Source: CAVPTL01 sp963727235 (GTDB taxonomy: Bacteria > Actinomycetota > Thermoleophilia > Gaiellales > JAICJC01). From it: DNA of 64,000 nucleotides. Positions 44,284 to 54,360 of this stretch are shown one piece after another. The stretch covers positions 62,001 through 126,000 of the forward strand of contig CAVSFZ010000008.1 in assembly GCA_963727235.1 (NCBI GenBank), given 5' to 3'. Within the stretch, counting starts at the first letter, position 1. The number at the start of each line of letters is the position of its first letter. Below the pieces are notes generated by a model. It was not told the DNA's origin. It did not search any database and saw only the letters and a program-made list of their open reading frames with translations. The position numbers were made by a program, and so were the translations under genes.

Positions 44284-45312
44284 GTGAAGCGTCTAACGCT
44301 CATCATCATCTTGACGGCGCTTGGGCTGGTGGTGGCAGCGACCGCCCGGGGGCACTCGACAACCGGAACGGCAACCGCAGCTCCGGACGCCGGCCGTTTG
44401 GTGTGGAAAGGCTTTCTCGACCGCAACCTCTCGACCGGTGCGATCTTCGACAAGCACCTTACGGACGGCCGGGTGCGGCAACTGACGCACCCGCCCGCGG
44501 GGACGTTGGACGATTTGCCGGATCTCTCGCCCGACGGCCGCACGGTCATCTTCATGCGGGTCACCGTGGACACCTCCACGCCTGGAGTCCGCGACCAGAT
44601 CATGCGTGTCTCGGCCACCGGGTTGGGTCAGCGTGTGATTGGTACCTGCACCGGCACCTGCTTCGGGAATGACGATCCAGCCTACTCACCCGGCGGCGGC
44701 AGAATCGCCTTCAGCAAGCCAATCGGCGCCGCTCCTCCAAACGGCAGCAACGCCCCGGATCAGGTGGGCATCTGGATCATGCGGGCTGATGGCACCGGTC
44801 AGCGTCAGGTGACACAGCGAGGCACCTCGCTGGCCAGTGAGGATCATCAGCCTGCCTGGGCTCCGGGTGGGCGGAGGTTGGTCTTCACCCGCATCAACGA
44901 CACGATCCGACCGGTGGGAGGCCAAGCGCTGTTCGTCGTCGGCACACACGGCGGCCACCTGCACCGGATCACCCCGTGGTCGATCGCTGCGGGCGGCGGG
45001 TCGTGGTCGCCAGACGGGCGATGGATCGTCTTCCAGTCCTACCGCGACTGCTGCCAGCAGCACGTTTCGCAGGTGTGGCTGATTCACCCTGACGGAACCG
45101 GCCTGCGGAAGCTGACCACTTCTGGCCGAAACATCGAACCCGACTGGTCGCCCGACGGCACCCGGATCGTGTTCGCGCACCAGCCGGGCTTCGGAGTCGA
45201 CGGCTTTCCCGACATCATGACGATGTCGGCCGATGGTTCGGATGTCCGCCGCATCACTCGCACGCCGCGGTGGGACAGCGAGCCGGCGTGGTCGGCCGTT
45301 CGCTATCGCTGA
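44284..45312 (+). CDS. secreted TolB/PD40 beta-propeller protein
   Basis: 342 residues from GTG 44284, preceded by GGGGGA. Signal peptide (LTLIIILTALGLVVAATARG), then PD40 repeats: LPDLSPDGRTVIFMR, DPAYSPGGGRIAFSKP, QPAWAPGGRRLVFTR, GGSWSPDGRWIVFQS, EPDWSPDGTRIVFAH, with RADGTGQRQVT, HPDGTGLRKLT and SADGSDVRRIT as the alternating strands. Six-bladed propeller, extracellular, probably a binding module. Clear family, unknown ligand. Confidence 0.85.
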   Translation: MKRLTLIIILTALGLVVAATARGHSTTGTATAAPDAGRLVWKGFLDRNLSTGAIFDKHLTDGRVRQLTHPPAGTLDDLPDLSPDGRTVIFMRVTVDTSTPGVRDQIMRVSATGLGQRVIGTCTGTCFGNDDPAYSPGGGRIAFSKPIGAAPPNGSNAPDQVGIWIMRADGTGQRQVTQRGTSLASEDHQPAWAPGGRRLVFTRINDTIRPVGGQALFVVGTHGGHLHRITPWSIAAGGGSWSPDGRWIVFQSYRDCCQQHVSQVWLIHPDGTGLRKLTTSGRNIEPDWSPDGTRIVFAHQPGFGVDGFPDIMTMSADGSDVRRITRTPRWDSEPAWSAVRYR

Positions 45313-45344
45313 CAGATGCGGATCGATGGTCGTGCCGCGAGTCC

Positions 45345-46201
45345 TCAGCTCTTGGCGACGAACGCGAACAGCCGGCGCTGCTCGTTTAATCCCTTCAGCT
45401 GCTGCACACCTCGGTCTTCGAACTTGAGGCCGGCGCCGGTTGACAGCGCGCGGGTCGCCTCCGACGTCAAGACTTCACCGGAGCCGGCCAGCGCGGCGAT
45501 CCGGGCAACCTCATGAACGGCGACGCCACGCGCACCGTTCGAAGTCAGTTCCACTTCGCCGACGTGGACGCCGATTCGCACGGGCATGCCATCCGTCTGC
45601 GAGACCTCCTGGATTGCCGCAGCGCACTCCAGAGCACGCGCTGCGCCGTCGAAGAGCGCGAACATGCCATCGCCCGCCGTGTCGATCTCACGCCCCCTGA
45701 AGCGACCGAGCAATGTCCGCAGAGATTCGAGATGGTGGGACAGGCGGTCTCGCCAGACCGCGTCACCGAGCCTGGACGCCTCCTCGGTCGAACCCACGAC
45801 ATCGGTCATCAGCAAGCCTGCCAACACCCGGTCGTGCAAGCGCACTTTAAACCGGTCCACGCCTCGAGACCCGACCAGTCGATCTCGACCAGCGGCTCGT
45901 CTCCCACCACGTACGCGTCGTGGCCGGGCGGAATGTCAAACACGTCATTGGGACCGAGTTCGAACCGCGTCCCGTCCTTCAACTCCACCCCCATCCGCCC
46001 CGACACGACCACACCGACGTGCCGGGCGACACACCACTCGCCACCGACAATCGGCTGCACGTTCGTCGACCACCCAAACCCCGGCGGCTGGACCACCCGG
46101 CCCACGGTGTAGTCGCCAATCCGGACCACATGCTCGACCATCCCATCAAGCTCAAACGTCTCATCGGGGTCGTCGAAGCTCTTCCGGTAGGAGCCGGGCA
46201 T
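45345..46201 (-). pseudogene. cupin domain + class III cyclase fusion, frameshifted at ~45853
   Basis: From ATG 46201 the first ~118 residues are a cupin (HVVRIGDYTVGRVVQPPGF; VARHVGVVVSGRMGVELKD; DVFDIPPGHDAYVVGDEP). The cyclase domain (GLLMTDVVGSTEEASRLGD; REIDTAGDGMFALFDG; VAVHEVARIA) follows in another frame. Adding one T to the TTT near 45850 gives a continuous WTGFKVRLHDRVLAG joint, as in intact cupin-cyclases I know. A GTG at 45860 could also start the cyclase alone (171 residues). Metal Asp residues are kept; purine-selecting Lys is Asp. Confidence 0.7.
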
Positions 46202-46738
46202 CCCGTGACTCTACACCCCCTTGCAACGGCCGAGCCCAACTGCAGTGCGCTTGTGTTGCAGGGCAGTCGAGCCGCGCCAAAAAGCGTCTGTGGCGCCTGC
46301 TGCAGGTTCACGACCGGGAACAAGGACTCGGTCGGCAGAGCTGGGCGTGGGCGGTCGGACGCAGATCGGACGAGCTCGAGGCCAGGGCATCGGAGGTTGG
46401 ATCGGACTGCCGTCGGCGCCCAGGCCCGCACGACCTTCTGCACTGCACTCGGCGCGTCCCCCGTCATGCCTCACAGTATCTCCCACGGGTCCGTCGACAG
46501 GGTCGAACGTGCGGACGAACCAGGGAACACCACTGTGAACTGAACTAGTTGTACTGACCACGGAGGTGTGAGACGCGGCTGATCGGCCGGGAACCGCTAC
46601 CCCCCACGTTTACCTATCACCACGAGCCATACTGGCGGCGGATTCTCATACACCGGGATTGATGCTTTGCGGGTTCTCGCCACCCGCCCTATCTTCGTTG
46701 GAGCGATCGGCGTCCGGCCTTTCCATAACTGAGGGGCG
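46202..46738. other. no supportable gene
   Basis: Frames on both strands are short or arginine/proline-rich shadows. The promoter for the gene at 46739 should lie at its right end. Confidence 0.35.
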
Positions 46739-48415
46739 ATGACGAAGCAGAGCAACGAGATCACCGCCACGCGACAGCGTGGCGGGCGCATCGCGGGTCC
46801 TCTCCTGGTGTTGGCGATCCTGGCCGCGGGCTGCTCGTCGTCTGACGCGTCGACCACAGACACAACCAGTGGGTCGTCTGCCGCTCCCGTACCGCTGACC
46901 TCCGCGGCGCTGGGCACTGCCGCCAAGCCGGTTGCCGCCAAGGGCCGGATGATCCAACTCGACGGCAAGAGCCTGACCATCGCCGACATCATCGATATCG
47001 GGAACGGGGCGGCTCGAGTGGAGTTCGCGCCGGCGGGGATGAGCCGCATCAGGGCCGCCCGCAAGGTCGTCGACCACTACATCGACGCCAAGCTCCCCGC
47101 ATACGGCATCACCACGATGTACGGAGCGGACTTCAAAACGACCCTGCCGCCGCTGCAGATGAGGCGGTTCGGACGGATCAACATCGTTCAGGAGGCCACC
47201 AAGGTCGGCGACGGCACTATGCCCATCGTCGACACCGGTGCCATGCGCGCGGCATGGGCGATGCTCGCCAATAGCTACGCCCGCGGCTTCTCCGGCGCGA
47301 GCCCGGACCTCGCGAACGCCCTGATCAACCGCGTCAACAGCGGCAACGTCCCCGATGATGTCGAGTGGGACAACTCCATGGGCGACGCTGACCTCACTGC
47401 CAATGCCCAGGCAGCGATGAGCCTGCTGGCCGACCCGAGCTTCCAACTCAAGGCGGGTGAGGCCACCAACCTTCTGACCCACAACTTCATCACCGTTGCC
47501 ATGGCCGCACAGGTCGTCGACCGGGCACAGCGGGAGGTGAACGCCCAAGAGGCTGCACTTGCGCTGAGCATGGAGGGCTTTCGGGCCAACCCCGCCCCGC
47601 TGACCCAGCTCGAGTCGCGCCAAGACGTGCTCGGCAGCCGCACCTCGGTCAAGAATGGCATGACGCGGCTCCTGAAGGGCAGCCTATTGTGGAAGGCCAA
47701 AGGTCCCCGCCAGCTCCAAGACTTCCTGAGCCTTCGAGACGGAGCCGAGAGCATCGCGGCGCTGCGACTGCAGCTCACCCAGTACGTCCCGGTACTCGAG
47801 GCATTCGCCAACTCCAACCAGGGCTCACCGATCGTCGATGTCGCCAAACAGAAGCTCCTCTCAGTCCCCGACTACGACACCAGCCAGGTCACCCTCGGCA
47901 TGGACGGGCTCCGCCAGGCCCTCGCGATGGTGGCGATCGGGAGCAACAGCCGCGGGCTCAAGATGCTCTCCCATCCATTCACCGACCTCCCATCCGGACT
48001 GGTCGAGGGTAACCCCGACTCGTTCAACGGCATCTATACCCGCAACATCACCTACATCATGACCAGCCTCGAACGATCCGCGCTCACCGACACCACCCCG
48101 GTCACAAACCTCACCGAGAGTTACATGGCCGAAGGCGACGAGGACTACTCCCCCGCCTTCCCCAACTCCGTGATGAGTGCGCGAACGCTCGTCGATCGCA
48201 CCGAGCAGATCACGACGCTTGAAGCGCTGATCGGAGCGGTTGCGGTGCAGCGCCGGATTGCCTCCGGCGAACTCACCAAGAACGACATCCCCGCGGCGCT
48301 TCGCCCGCTCCAAGCCGGCATCGTCCAGCGCTCGCCGCTGGCCATCCCGATCGGCAAGCAGTACAACCTCGCTTCGCTCCTCACCTACTACCGATCAGAA
48401 TTCTCGGCCACCTGA
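46739..48415 (+). CDS. exported lipoprotein related to aromatic amino acid/histidine ammonia-lyases, MIO triad absent
   Basis: 558 residues. A basic N-terminus and lipobox (GPLLVLAILAAGC) mark a lipoprotein. The rest follows the HAL/PAL fold: IQLDGKSLTIADIIDI, LPAYGITTMYGADF (family YGVNTGFG), a degenerate MIO region (EWDNSMGDADLTANAQAAM, family GSVGASGDLAPL), LLTHNFITVAMAAQVVDRAQ, RQLQDFLSLRDGAES (family QDPYSLRC) and ANSNQGSPIVD. The Ala-Ser-Gly that forms the MIO cofactor is replaced and shortened, and other active-site positions changed, so lyase activity is unlikely. An extracytoplasmic pseudo-enzyme is the best reading. Confidence 0.7.
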   Translation: MTKQSNEITATRQRGGRIAGPLLVLAILAAGCSSSDASTTDTTSGSSAAPVPLTSAALGTAAKPVAAKGRMIQLDGKSLTIADIIDIGNGAARVEFAPAGMSRIRAARKVVDHYIDAKLPAYGITTMYGADFKTTLPPLQMRRFGRINIVQEATKVGDGTMPIVDTGAMRAAWAMLANSYARGFSGASPDLANALINRVNSGNVPDDVEWDNSMGDADLTANAQAAMSLLADPSFQLKAGEATNLLTHNFITVAMAAQVVDRAQREVNAQEAALALSMEGFRANPAPLTQLESRQDVLGSRTSVKNGMTRLLKGSLLWKAKGPRQLQDFLSLRDGAESIAALRLQLTQYVPVLEAFANSNQGSPIVDVAKQKLLSVPDYDTSQVTLGMDGLRQALAMVAIGSNSRGLKMLSHPFTDLPSGLVEGNPDSFNGIYTRNITYIMTSLERSALTDTTPVTNLTESYMAEGDEDYSPAFPNSVMSARTLVDRTEQITTLEALIGAVAVQRRIASGELTKNDIPAALRPLQAGIVQRSPLAIPIGKQYNLASLLTYYRSEFSAT

Positions 48416-48639
48416 CGGCCTCCCATTCTGACTGAAACCAGGTCGTCAAGCTTTCGGCGGGTGCTTGATCGCAGGTGGTTGCGACATCGTGTGCGTCCCG
48501 CGAGCGCCGTGACAGACCGCCTTCACCAAGTTTGTGATGGTCGGCGTGATGGGTGACGTCGGGCGTTCCAATGGTGGCACTGGCCGCCCGAGCGAGGCAC
48601 TTCGCGTTGAGGGATTCAGCGGCGGAGTAGTGCTGATCG

Positions 48640-48845
48640 ATGCCGCCCCCGGCGGCTCTCGTCTGGCGATGATCCCGACCGTCCCTTCGGGCCTGCCCCT
48701 CGGCCACATACTGGATGGCTTGGGGTGCGTCGGCCAACGGGTTACGTCCGATCGACGACCGGGGTGACCTTCCCTGCTTCGATGAGTTCCTTGAGGACGA
48801 TCATGTCGTGGTGGTCTTCGCGGGAGATGAACGTCTTCCGTGCTC
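48640..48845 (-). pseudogene. C-terminal remnant of an NAD(P)-dependent alcohol dehydrogenase/quinone reductase
   Basis: The minus strand reads KTFISREDHHDMIVLKELIE and AGKVTPVVDRT, a stop, then in another frame PLADAPQAIQYVAEGQAR, and in a third GTVGIIARR. Put together this is the typical C-terminus of medium-chain dehydrogenases. Two indels, one stop and a missing N-terminus show it is dead. Confidence 0.55.
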
Positions 48846-48966
48846 ACGGCACCCGTGTGTGCAGGTGGAAGATTCCCTGCCTGCGCGCACAGGCGTGGGG
48901 GCCTGGTTGTACGCGAGGATTTGCGACACCCCGCCGCGGCGGTGCGCGCCCCGCGCCTAGTGACGG

Positions 48967-49965
48967 CTAGGCCAATGTCGGTGAACCGAGCGGGAATGGT
49001 GCGGCGGGTTCGAATTGTGTGGTGCAGTCACCGATGCGGTCGCAGTTTGTGACGAGGTCGAGTCGGCGGACGCCGGTGTCTTTGGCGAAGTCGAGATGCG
49101 ACAGTTCGAGCCATACCAGGTTGGGGCTGAGTGTCGATTCGAAGAAGTAGACCTTGTTGGTCGTGTCTGCGATGGTGCGCCAGCGGGTGGAGGAAACGTT
49201 CGGCAGATTCGGATCGGTCTGCTCAAAGAATGGCGCCGAGACGTTCCGTGCGACGCTGAGGATCCCGGCGATGCACTCGCGGTAGTCGCGCGGCTCTGGG
49301 AGACGATCGAGATAGAAGGCCGCGCGGACGAAGCGGGAGGCAGCATCGCTCGCTCCCGGAAGCGGTTGTTTACCTCCGAAGCCCTCGTAGTGCCGCAGAT
49401 GCTCCAGTTGCTCTTGGTACGGCGGCGAGTTCGTCATCACCGTGAACGCCTTGCTGTGGTGGACCACCGGCCCACCATCGAGATACTCGATCACCGCAGT
49501 ATCGCCCGTCGCGTCGGTGAGAGCGAGATGAACCGTGAACGCCTTGTCCTCAAACCCGCCGCTCACAACGTGCAGATCGCTCTTCTCGGTAAATGCGACC
49601 GCATCGGCAACCGAAGCGAAGTTGTCCAAGTAGTGCTGCAGCCATAGGCCCAGGCTGATACTGGGGCGGTTGGGGTCGTAGGCTCCATAGTCCGACTCGC
49701 TCAGCCACAGCATCGACCCGGCAAGACCTTGCTCGTTCATGCCATCGGCCGCGCCTGCAACCCCCGAGTCCCTGACCCCAAACACCACGGTCACCACCGT
49801 GCCGTACGCGGCCGTCCACTTGAGTGTTCTCGGGCCGCTCATACCGTCACGCTCAACGCCGCGCGGCAACAGATAGAGGTATGTCGGCTGCTCCTCGATC
49901 CAATCCATCGACCGGCCGACCACCACGGCGACGCCGTTGCTATTCCACACACATCTCGTGCACAT
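48967..49965 (-). CDS. choloylglycine-hydrolase-family Ntn amidase
   Basis: 332 residues from ATG 49965: MCTRCVWNSNGVAVVVGRSM-DW. Cys2 becomes the N-terminal nucleophile after Met removal, and Arg18 and Asp21 sit exactly where bile-salt hydrolases have them. Also TNSPPYQEQLEHLRHYEGFG and MLWLSESDYG. The family hydrolyses linear amides (bile salts, penicillin V, N-acyl homoserine lactones). No signal peptide, so cytoplasmic or released. In-frame sequence upstream of 49965 is discarded because it would bury the catalytic Cys. Confidence 0.87.
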   Translation of the reverse strand: MCTRCVWNSNGVAVVVGRSMDWIEEQPTYLYLLPRGVERDGMSGPRTLKWTAAYGTVVTVVFGVRDSGVAGAADGMNEQGLAGSMLWLSESDYGAYDPNRPSISLGLWLQHYLDNFASVADAVAFTEKSDLHVVSGGFEDKAFTVHLALTDATGDTAVIEYLDGGPVVHHSKAFTVMTNSPPYQEQLEHLRHYEGFGGKQPLPGASDAASRFVRAAFYLDRLPEPRDYRECIAGILSVARNVSAPFFEQTDPNLPNVSSTRWRTIADTTNKVYFFESTLSPNLVWLELSHLDFAKDTGVRRLDLVTNCDRIGDCTTQFEPAAPFPLGSPTLA

Positions 49966-50370
49966 CGGCCTGGCCTCCGGGGGTTGCGAGCGGTCGGACG
50001 ATAGCAGCGCCCCCCGCCACGAGCCTCGCAACGCCACCTGGCCGCCCCCCAAGTACCGCGCCGACGTCGATCGGCATAGACGGCTCGCCGCGGCCAGCCG
50101 AGAAGCGGTCGAAGTGACTGCCTCACCCTGACTAGAGTTTCCAAGCACCTTTTCCCGAAGCGACCGTCCTGGCGAGGAGATCGGAGAGGTCGAAGCGCTG
50201 CGATCCGGGGAGACGCTGACTTGTGACTAAGCCAACGGTCGGTGCAGTAGGGGCGATGGCCAGGCAATCGCATACCCAGCTTCACCGAGCGTTTGAACTC
50301 AGGGGTCGGCCGCCGGCGCCGAGGTGCCTATCTCGACCCGACGTCGCTGCCCGAGGCAAGCCTCGGGGCA
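49966..50370. other. intergenic, no supportable gene
   Basis: Upstream of the amidase gene and downstream of the HTH gene, whose residual reading frame ends at 50371. Nothing else recognised. Confidence 0.35.
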
Positions 50371-51327
50371 TCAGTGTGAGCGTTTGGCATCAGTGGTCTT
50401 CTTGGCGATGCGGGCTTGGGTGGCGGTGTAGTGGCCTTTGGCGAAGTAGGTCTTGGCGAGTGTGATGCGATCGGCGTCGATGAGTAGGCCGAGTGGGACG
50501 CCGAATAGCGCTGAGGCTCGTTAGATCGATTTCATTCCCGGTTCCTGTTTGCCGGTGGTCCAGTCGGAGTATGACTGGTAGGAGACGCCGAGCAGGCGGG
50601 CGGTGTGCGCGCCGCTGAGGTTGTGCACTCCTTGCAGTAGCCGCAGGTTTTGGGAGAGCCGCGACGGCTGCTGGTTGGTGCCTTGCTCAGCGGGCTTCGC
50701 GGCCGGCGGGAGCAGTCGGCTGGGCGATGTCGATGTCTTTTCTTGGTCGCGGTTGAGGTGGTGCTTGACGGTGCTTACCGAGATCGATAAGTCGGCGGCG
50801 ATGCGGGTGACGCTCAGGCCGCTTTTTCGTAGAATGATGATGGCTTCGGGGGCGATCTTGCCGTGGGTGGGGGTGCCGCCTTTTCGGATCGCGGTGCCTT
50901 GGCGGCGAGACCGCATCGGCACGCCGTGTCGCTTCAACAAGTCGTAGATTCCGGCTTGTGAGTGTCCGGTGAGAGCGGCTAGTTCGTTGGTTGATTGGCC
51001 TTCCTCGGTGTAGCGGCGGGCGAGTTCTTCCACGCTGTAGCCGCGGGCGGCGTCTGCTCGGGCGGTGGTTGCACACGACCGACACAGGGTCGCTGGGGTA
51101 TCGGTCTTTGAGGGCGTGCGACGAGTAAGTGGCGCCCCGCAGGATCGACAGGTCGCCGCTGCCTTCGGTGTTCCAGTCGCGGGGTTGGTGGCGTGGGCGT
51201 GGTCGTGCCAGCGGCGGGCGGTGTGATAGGCGATGTCGTATTCGACCGAAGCCCGATAGGCACCGACGATAGCGACGCGGGCTATGACCTCGGTGACGAA
51301 CGCGTCTGAGTATCTCTGCACGGCCAT
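50371..51327 (-). pseudogene. multi-HTH DNA-binding protein with an in-frame stop at 50521-50523
   Basis: The frame from 51327 holds an N-terminal helical region, a zinc-ribbon-like CRSCGAPL...LCRSC, resolvase-type helix-turn-helices (YSVEELARRYTEEGQSTNEL; GLSVTRIAADLSISVSTVKH) and an XRE-like helix set (SGAHTARLLGVSYQSYSDWT, TGKQEPGMKSI). A TAA follows, yet the same frame continues for 48 sensible codons (RASALFGVPLGLLIDADRIT, AKTYFAKGHYTATQARIAKK) to 50371, completing the XRE domain. A CAA-to-TAA change explains it. The 268-residue truncated product may still bind DNA. Confidence 0.65.
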
Positions 51328-51555
51328 ACCTCCAGTTCGGTTACAGGTTCGAGATGTTGTGGCGGGTGTTGTCTGGGCAGCGCGCGACTGGTCGCAAGCG
51401 CGACACCGTCAGCCCGTACGTGTGATCCGTGTCGGCTACATCCGCAGGGGGCCGCGCGTGGAAGTTCTTGCCCAGGGGCGTACTAGTAAATGTTCCGGCT
51501 CGGTTAGCTCAAGTAGTGGAGTCCAATGGTGGGCTCCAACAGCTAAGGAGCTGCC

Positions 51556-51741
51556 ATGTATCACCGCTACGACTACTATCTGATCACCCCGATCCCGATG
51601 GATGACGACGGGCCAACCGGCACCCCCGTGGTCGAATGCATCGACACCGAAGATCTCCACGACCGGGAACAAGGCGAGACGCTGGCTGCGATCCTGCGAA
51701 GCCTCGCGCGCATGAGTCACACCGACCGGCGCTCCGTGTGA
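51556..51741 (+). CDS. 61-residue hypothetical protein
   Basis: AAGGAG five bases before ATG 51556. MYHRYDYYLITPIPMDDDGP, then PVVECIDTEDLHDREQGETL and a short helix. First of a short plus-strand run (51556, 51761, 52215) leading into the large recombinase, so probably an element accessory gene. Confidence 0.55.
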   Translation: MYHRYDYYLITPIPMDDDGPTGTPVVECIDTEDLHDREQGETLAAILRSLARMSHTDRRSV

Positions 51742-51760
51742 ACGCCACCAAGAGGCTCTG

Positions 51761-52138
51761 GTGATCGCCTCGCACATCGGCGTCACCGTCCGCGAAGCCG
51801 GGTGGCTCCTGGCAAAGAGCGAGGGCCAGGTGCGCCGCCTTCTGCACGCCGGCGATCTCGAGTACGCCGTCAGGCCAACGAGGATCACCTCCGCCAGCGT
51901 GCAGGCGCACTTTGCCCAAGACTCGCTGCTTCCGCTGCGAGTGGCCGCGCTCCTGGCGGTGTTGGAGGGCCGTGCCCGAGTGCCGGCACCCGCCACCAGG
52001 TACGCCCGACCCCTGCCGATCAGCGAGTTGCCGAGGCTGCTCGCCCAAGCCAACCACGCTCCCGATCGAACCGAGCGTTCGATTGCCGTGCCTGCCGTGT
52101 TCGTGTCCGAAACGAATCTCCACATAACCCCAGTATAG
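51761..52138 (+). CDS. excisionase/HTH-17-type DNA-binding protein
   Basis: 125 residues from GTG 51761. VTVREAGWLLAKSEGQVRRL, LHAGDLEYAVRPTRITSASV is the winged helix of excisionase-family proteins. An extension of ~70 residues follows. It precedes the large recombinase gene, the usual place for a directionality factor. Its stop falls in the left arm of the inverted repeat at 52130. Confidence 0.65.
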   Translation: MIASHIGVTVREAGWLLAKSEGQVRRLLHAGDLEYAVRPTRITSASVQAHFAQDSLLPLRVAALLAVLEGRARVPAPATRYARPLPISELPRLLAQANHAPDRTERSIAVPAVFVSETNLHITPV

Positions 52139-52155
52139 CAAGTTCGCTATACTGG
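52130..52155. repeat. perfect 10-6-10 inverted repeat next to the recombinase gene
   Basis: CCAGTATAGC, spacer AAGTTC, GCTATACTGG. Arms of 10 with a 6-base spacer match the geometry of XerCD/dif and other tyrosine-recombinase core sites. It lies 60 bases before the recombinase start. A terminator is the alternative, since TTTAAG follows the right arm and the upstream gene ends here. Confidence 0.5.
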
Positions 52156-52214
52156 TTTAAGGGGCTTCAGCGTTCGATCACTCGTTTCGCGGAGCTCAGA
52201 AAGAAACCAAGTCC

Positions 52215-54343
52215 ATGCTTATCAACCCCCAGAATTCTGATTCCATGCCGGCGCCGTCGACGATCTCCCCGTGCCGCGCCAGCGAGCTGCTCGCCGGCCA
52301 GGCAGACGTCGACCAACTCGGCATCGACCTGCCCCTCGATCAGGCCCGCGTCGTCTTGTGCGCGCTCTCACATCTGCTCGGAAAGGGCAAGTCAAAATCC
52401 CGCGGGCAACTGCACTCCACCATCGACGGCGTCGTTCAGATGGTGCGCATCGAGGTCACCCGCTTCGGCGAGACCACGCCCGCGCCCCACCCTGACCTGA
52501 CCGTGGAAGGGTGGCCCTCCGGCCGCTCGGCGTTCCACAAGCTCGGCATCACCCACGTCGACCTGGAGGAAGCCTGGGCGCTCGGACGAGACCGCGCCGA
52601 CGACGCCTGTCTCCCCGCTGAGTGGATCCTCGCGTTCTTCCCAGCGCGGCTATGGCCAGCAATCGCCACCCTGATCGGCTGGGGCCCCGATGTCCTTCAG
52701 ATCCGCATGGAAAAGGCCGTCGCAGCCATGGCCCGCGAGAAGACGACGCGCATGAAGCGGCGCCGACCAGCCGGATCGTTGCTCGCCAAGGGCACCATTG
52801 AAGTCCGTATCACCGGCGTGTGGCAGCTCCTGGACGCGCTGATCGCGGTTCGCACCCATGTCGCAACGGCCCCAACCCCAGCCTCGACATCGCCATCATC
52901 GATGCCTGGACACGCAAGCCCAAGCGCATCAACTCCGCCGCCCTCGGCGCCCGAGAATCAGGCCAAAATAACTCCGGGCCAAGCATCGAAGACTGCGCCA
53001 AACGGCTGCGCGAACTCGCCCTGGAAGCACGCACCGGCCACCCCCAATACCTCCGACAACGCCGCCGGCTGCTCCTCAGCCTGCTGTGCCTCTACGGCGT
53101 CCGCGCCGACGCGTTACGCACCCTCCGCGTCGAGGACTACATCCCCACCCACCGCTTCAGCAACGGCACCACCGGGCCGGCGCTTCGGATCTTTCCGGGA
53201 AAAAGCTGGCACCGAGATCAACCCCACCACCTGCCCCTGGCACCCCACCCCGCCACGTGGATCGAACAGTGGATCACCTTCACCGGCCGCGAGGTCGGAG
53301 ACATCGACCAACCACTGTTTCCCAACCGAAACCCCACCACCGCCACCACGCCAGTCACCTACCTCGGCCAGGCCAACTTCTACGCCGCCATAGCCGGAAA
53401 CACCAAAGACAAATGGGGCTGTCGTGCGCTGCTCCCTACCGGCGAGGATCCCCACATCGGCTGGCACCCCCACGCCTACCGACACACCGCCTACCAGCTC
53501 GCGATCCGCGCTGCCATCGCCTACCAGAAAGACCACCCCGACCGATACCCCCACGTACACCCCGAGGAGTTCGCCAAGGCCCTGCTCGGCCACAAACTCG
53601 GCGGCACAGTCTCAGCCACCTACCGCGACCTCAACCGCGAAGCCCTAAGCGTCGCCATCGTGCCCTACATGTGGGACGTTCTCTACGGCGATGGGGCGCT
53701 ACGACGAGGCCCAGACCCCACACGGATACACGCCGCCCGTGAACACCACGACACACTCCAAACCACCATCGCCGCCCTCCAAGCCGACCTCGCAAACAAC
53801 GAGGCCGCAGCCCAAAACCTCGGCAAGCGGGCACAAGCATCCAGAGACCCGCAACGCCAACTTGCACTCTACGCACAAGCAACCCACATAAGCGACACCG
53901 CCAGAGGCCAGAGAGACGCCCTCGACCACTACCAGCGCGACCTCGGCGCTGCACGAGCCGAACTCGCGCTCGCCCAAGAAACCCTCGTCCCACTCCCCGA
54001 CGGCCTCACCGACGGCGACTATCAGGCGCTCCTCGCCGACGCACTCGGAACCCCCACCCAGACCAGCCCCGAAGCTGAACCGTCCATCCTGGCGGAAGAG
54101 ATCACCATCCCCGACGCCGCCGAAGTTTGGGACACCACACCCCAAGCCATTCGAAGGTGGATCCGCGACGGCTCCCCAAGAGGTCGGCCACCCACGTGGG
54201 CAGACGACGCTTGGCACTTCTACACCAAGAAGGACAAGCGCCTCCGAGTCGCTCGCATCCACACCCAACACCTCACACGACAGCAACTGCAGCGACTCCA
54301 CCACGTCCAGGAACGCCGCGGCCGCCTCGACAAGCGCCCCTAA
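52215..54343 (+). pseudogene. large tyrosine recombinase with coiled-coil and HTH C-terminal extension, frameshifted at ~52865
   Basis: About 709 residues when a missing base near 52865 is allowed for. The N-terminal ~215 residues are unassigned. Then comes a phage-integrase domain with catalytic Arg in LYGVRADALRTLRVEDY, HPHAYRHTAYQLA (HxxR), LLGHKLGGTVSATY (H and nucleophile Tyr). A coiled coil (TLQTTIAALQADLANNEAAA) and a MerR-like helix-turn-helix (IPDAAEVWDTTPQAIRRWIR) follow. Preceded by an excisionase-like gene and the 10-6-10 repeat. The frame joint is ALIAVRTH to NGPNPSLDIAIIDAW. Confidence 0.72.
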
Positions 54344-54360
54344 CGCGAGGCCAGAGCGTC

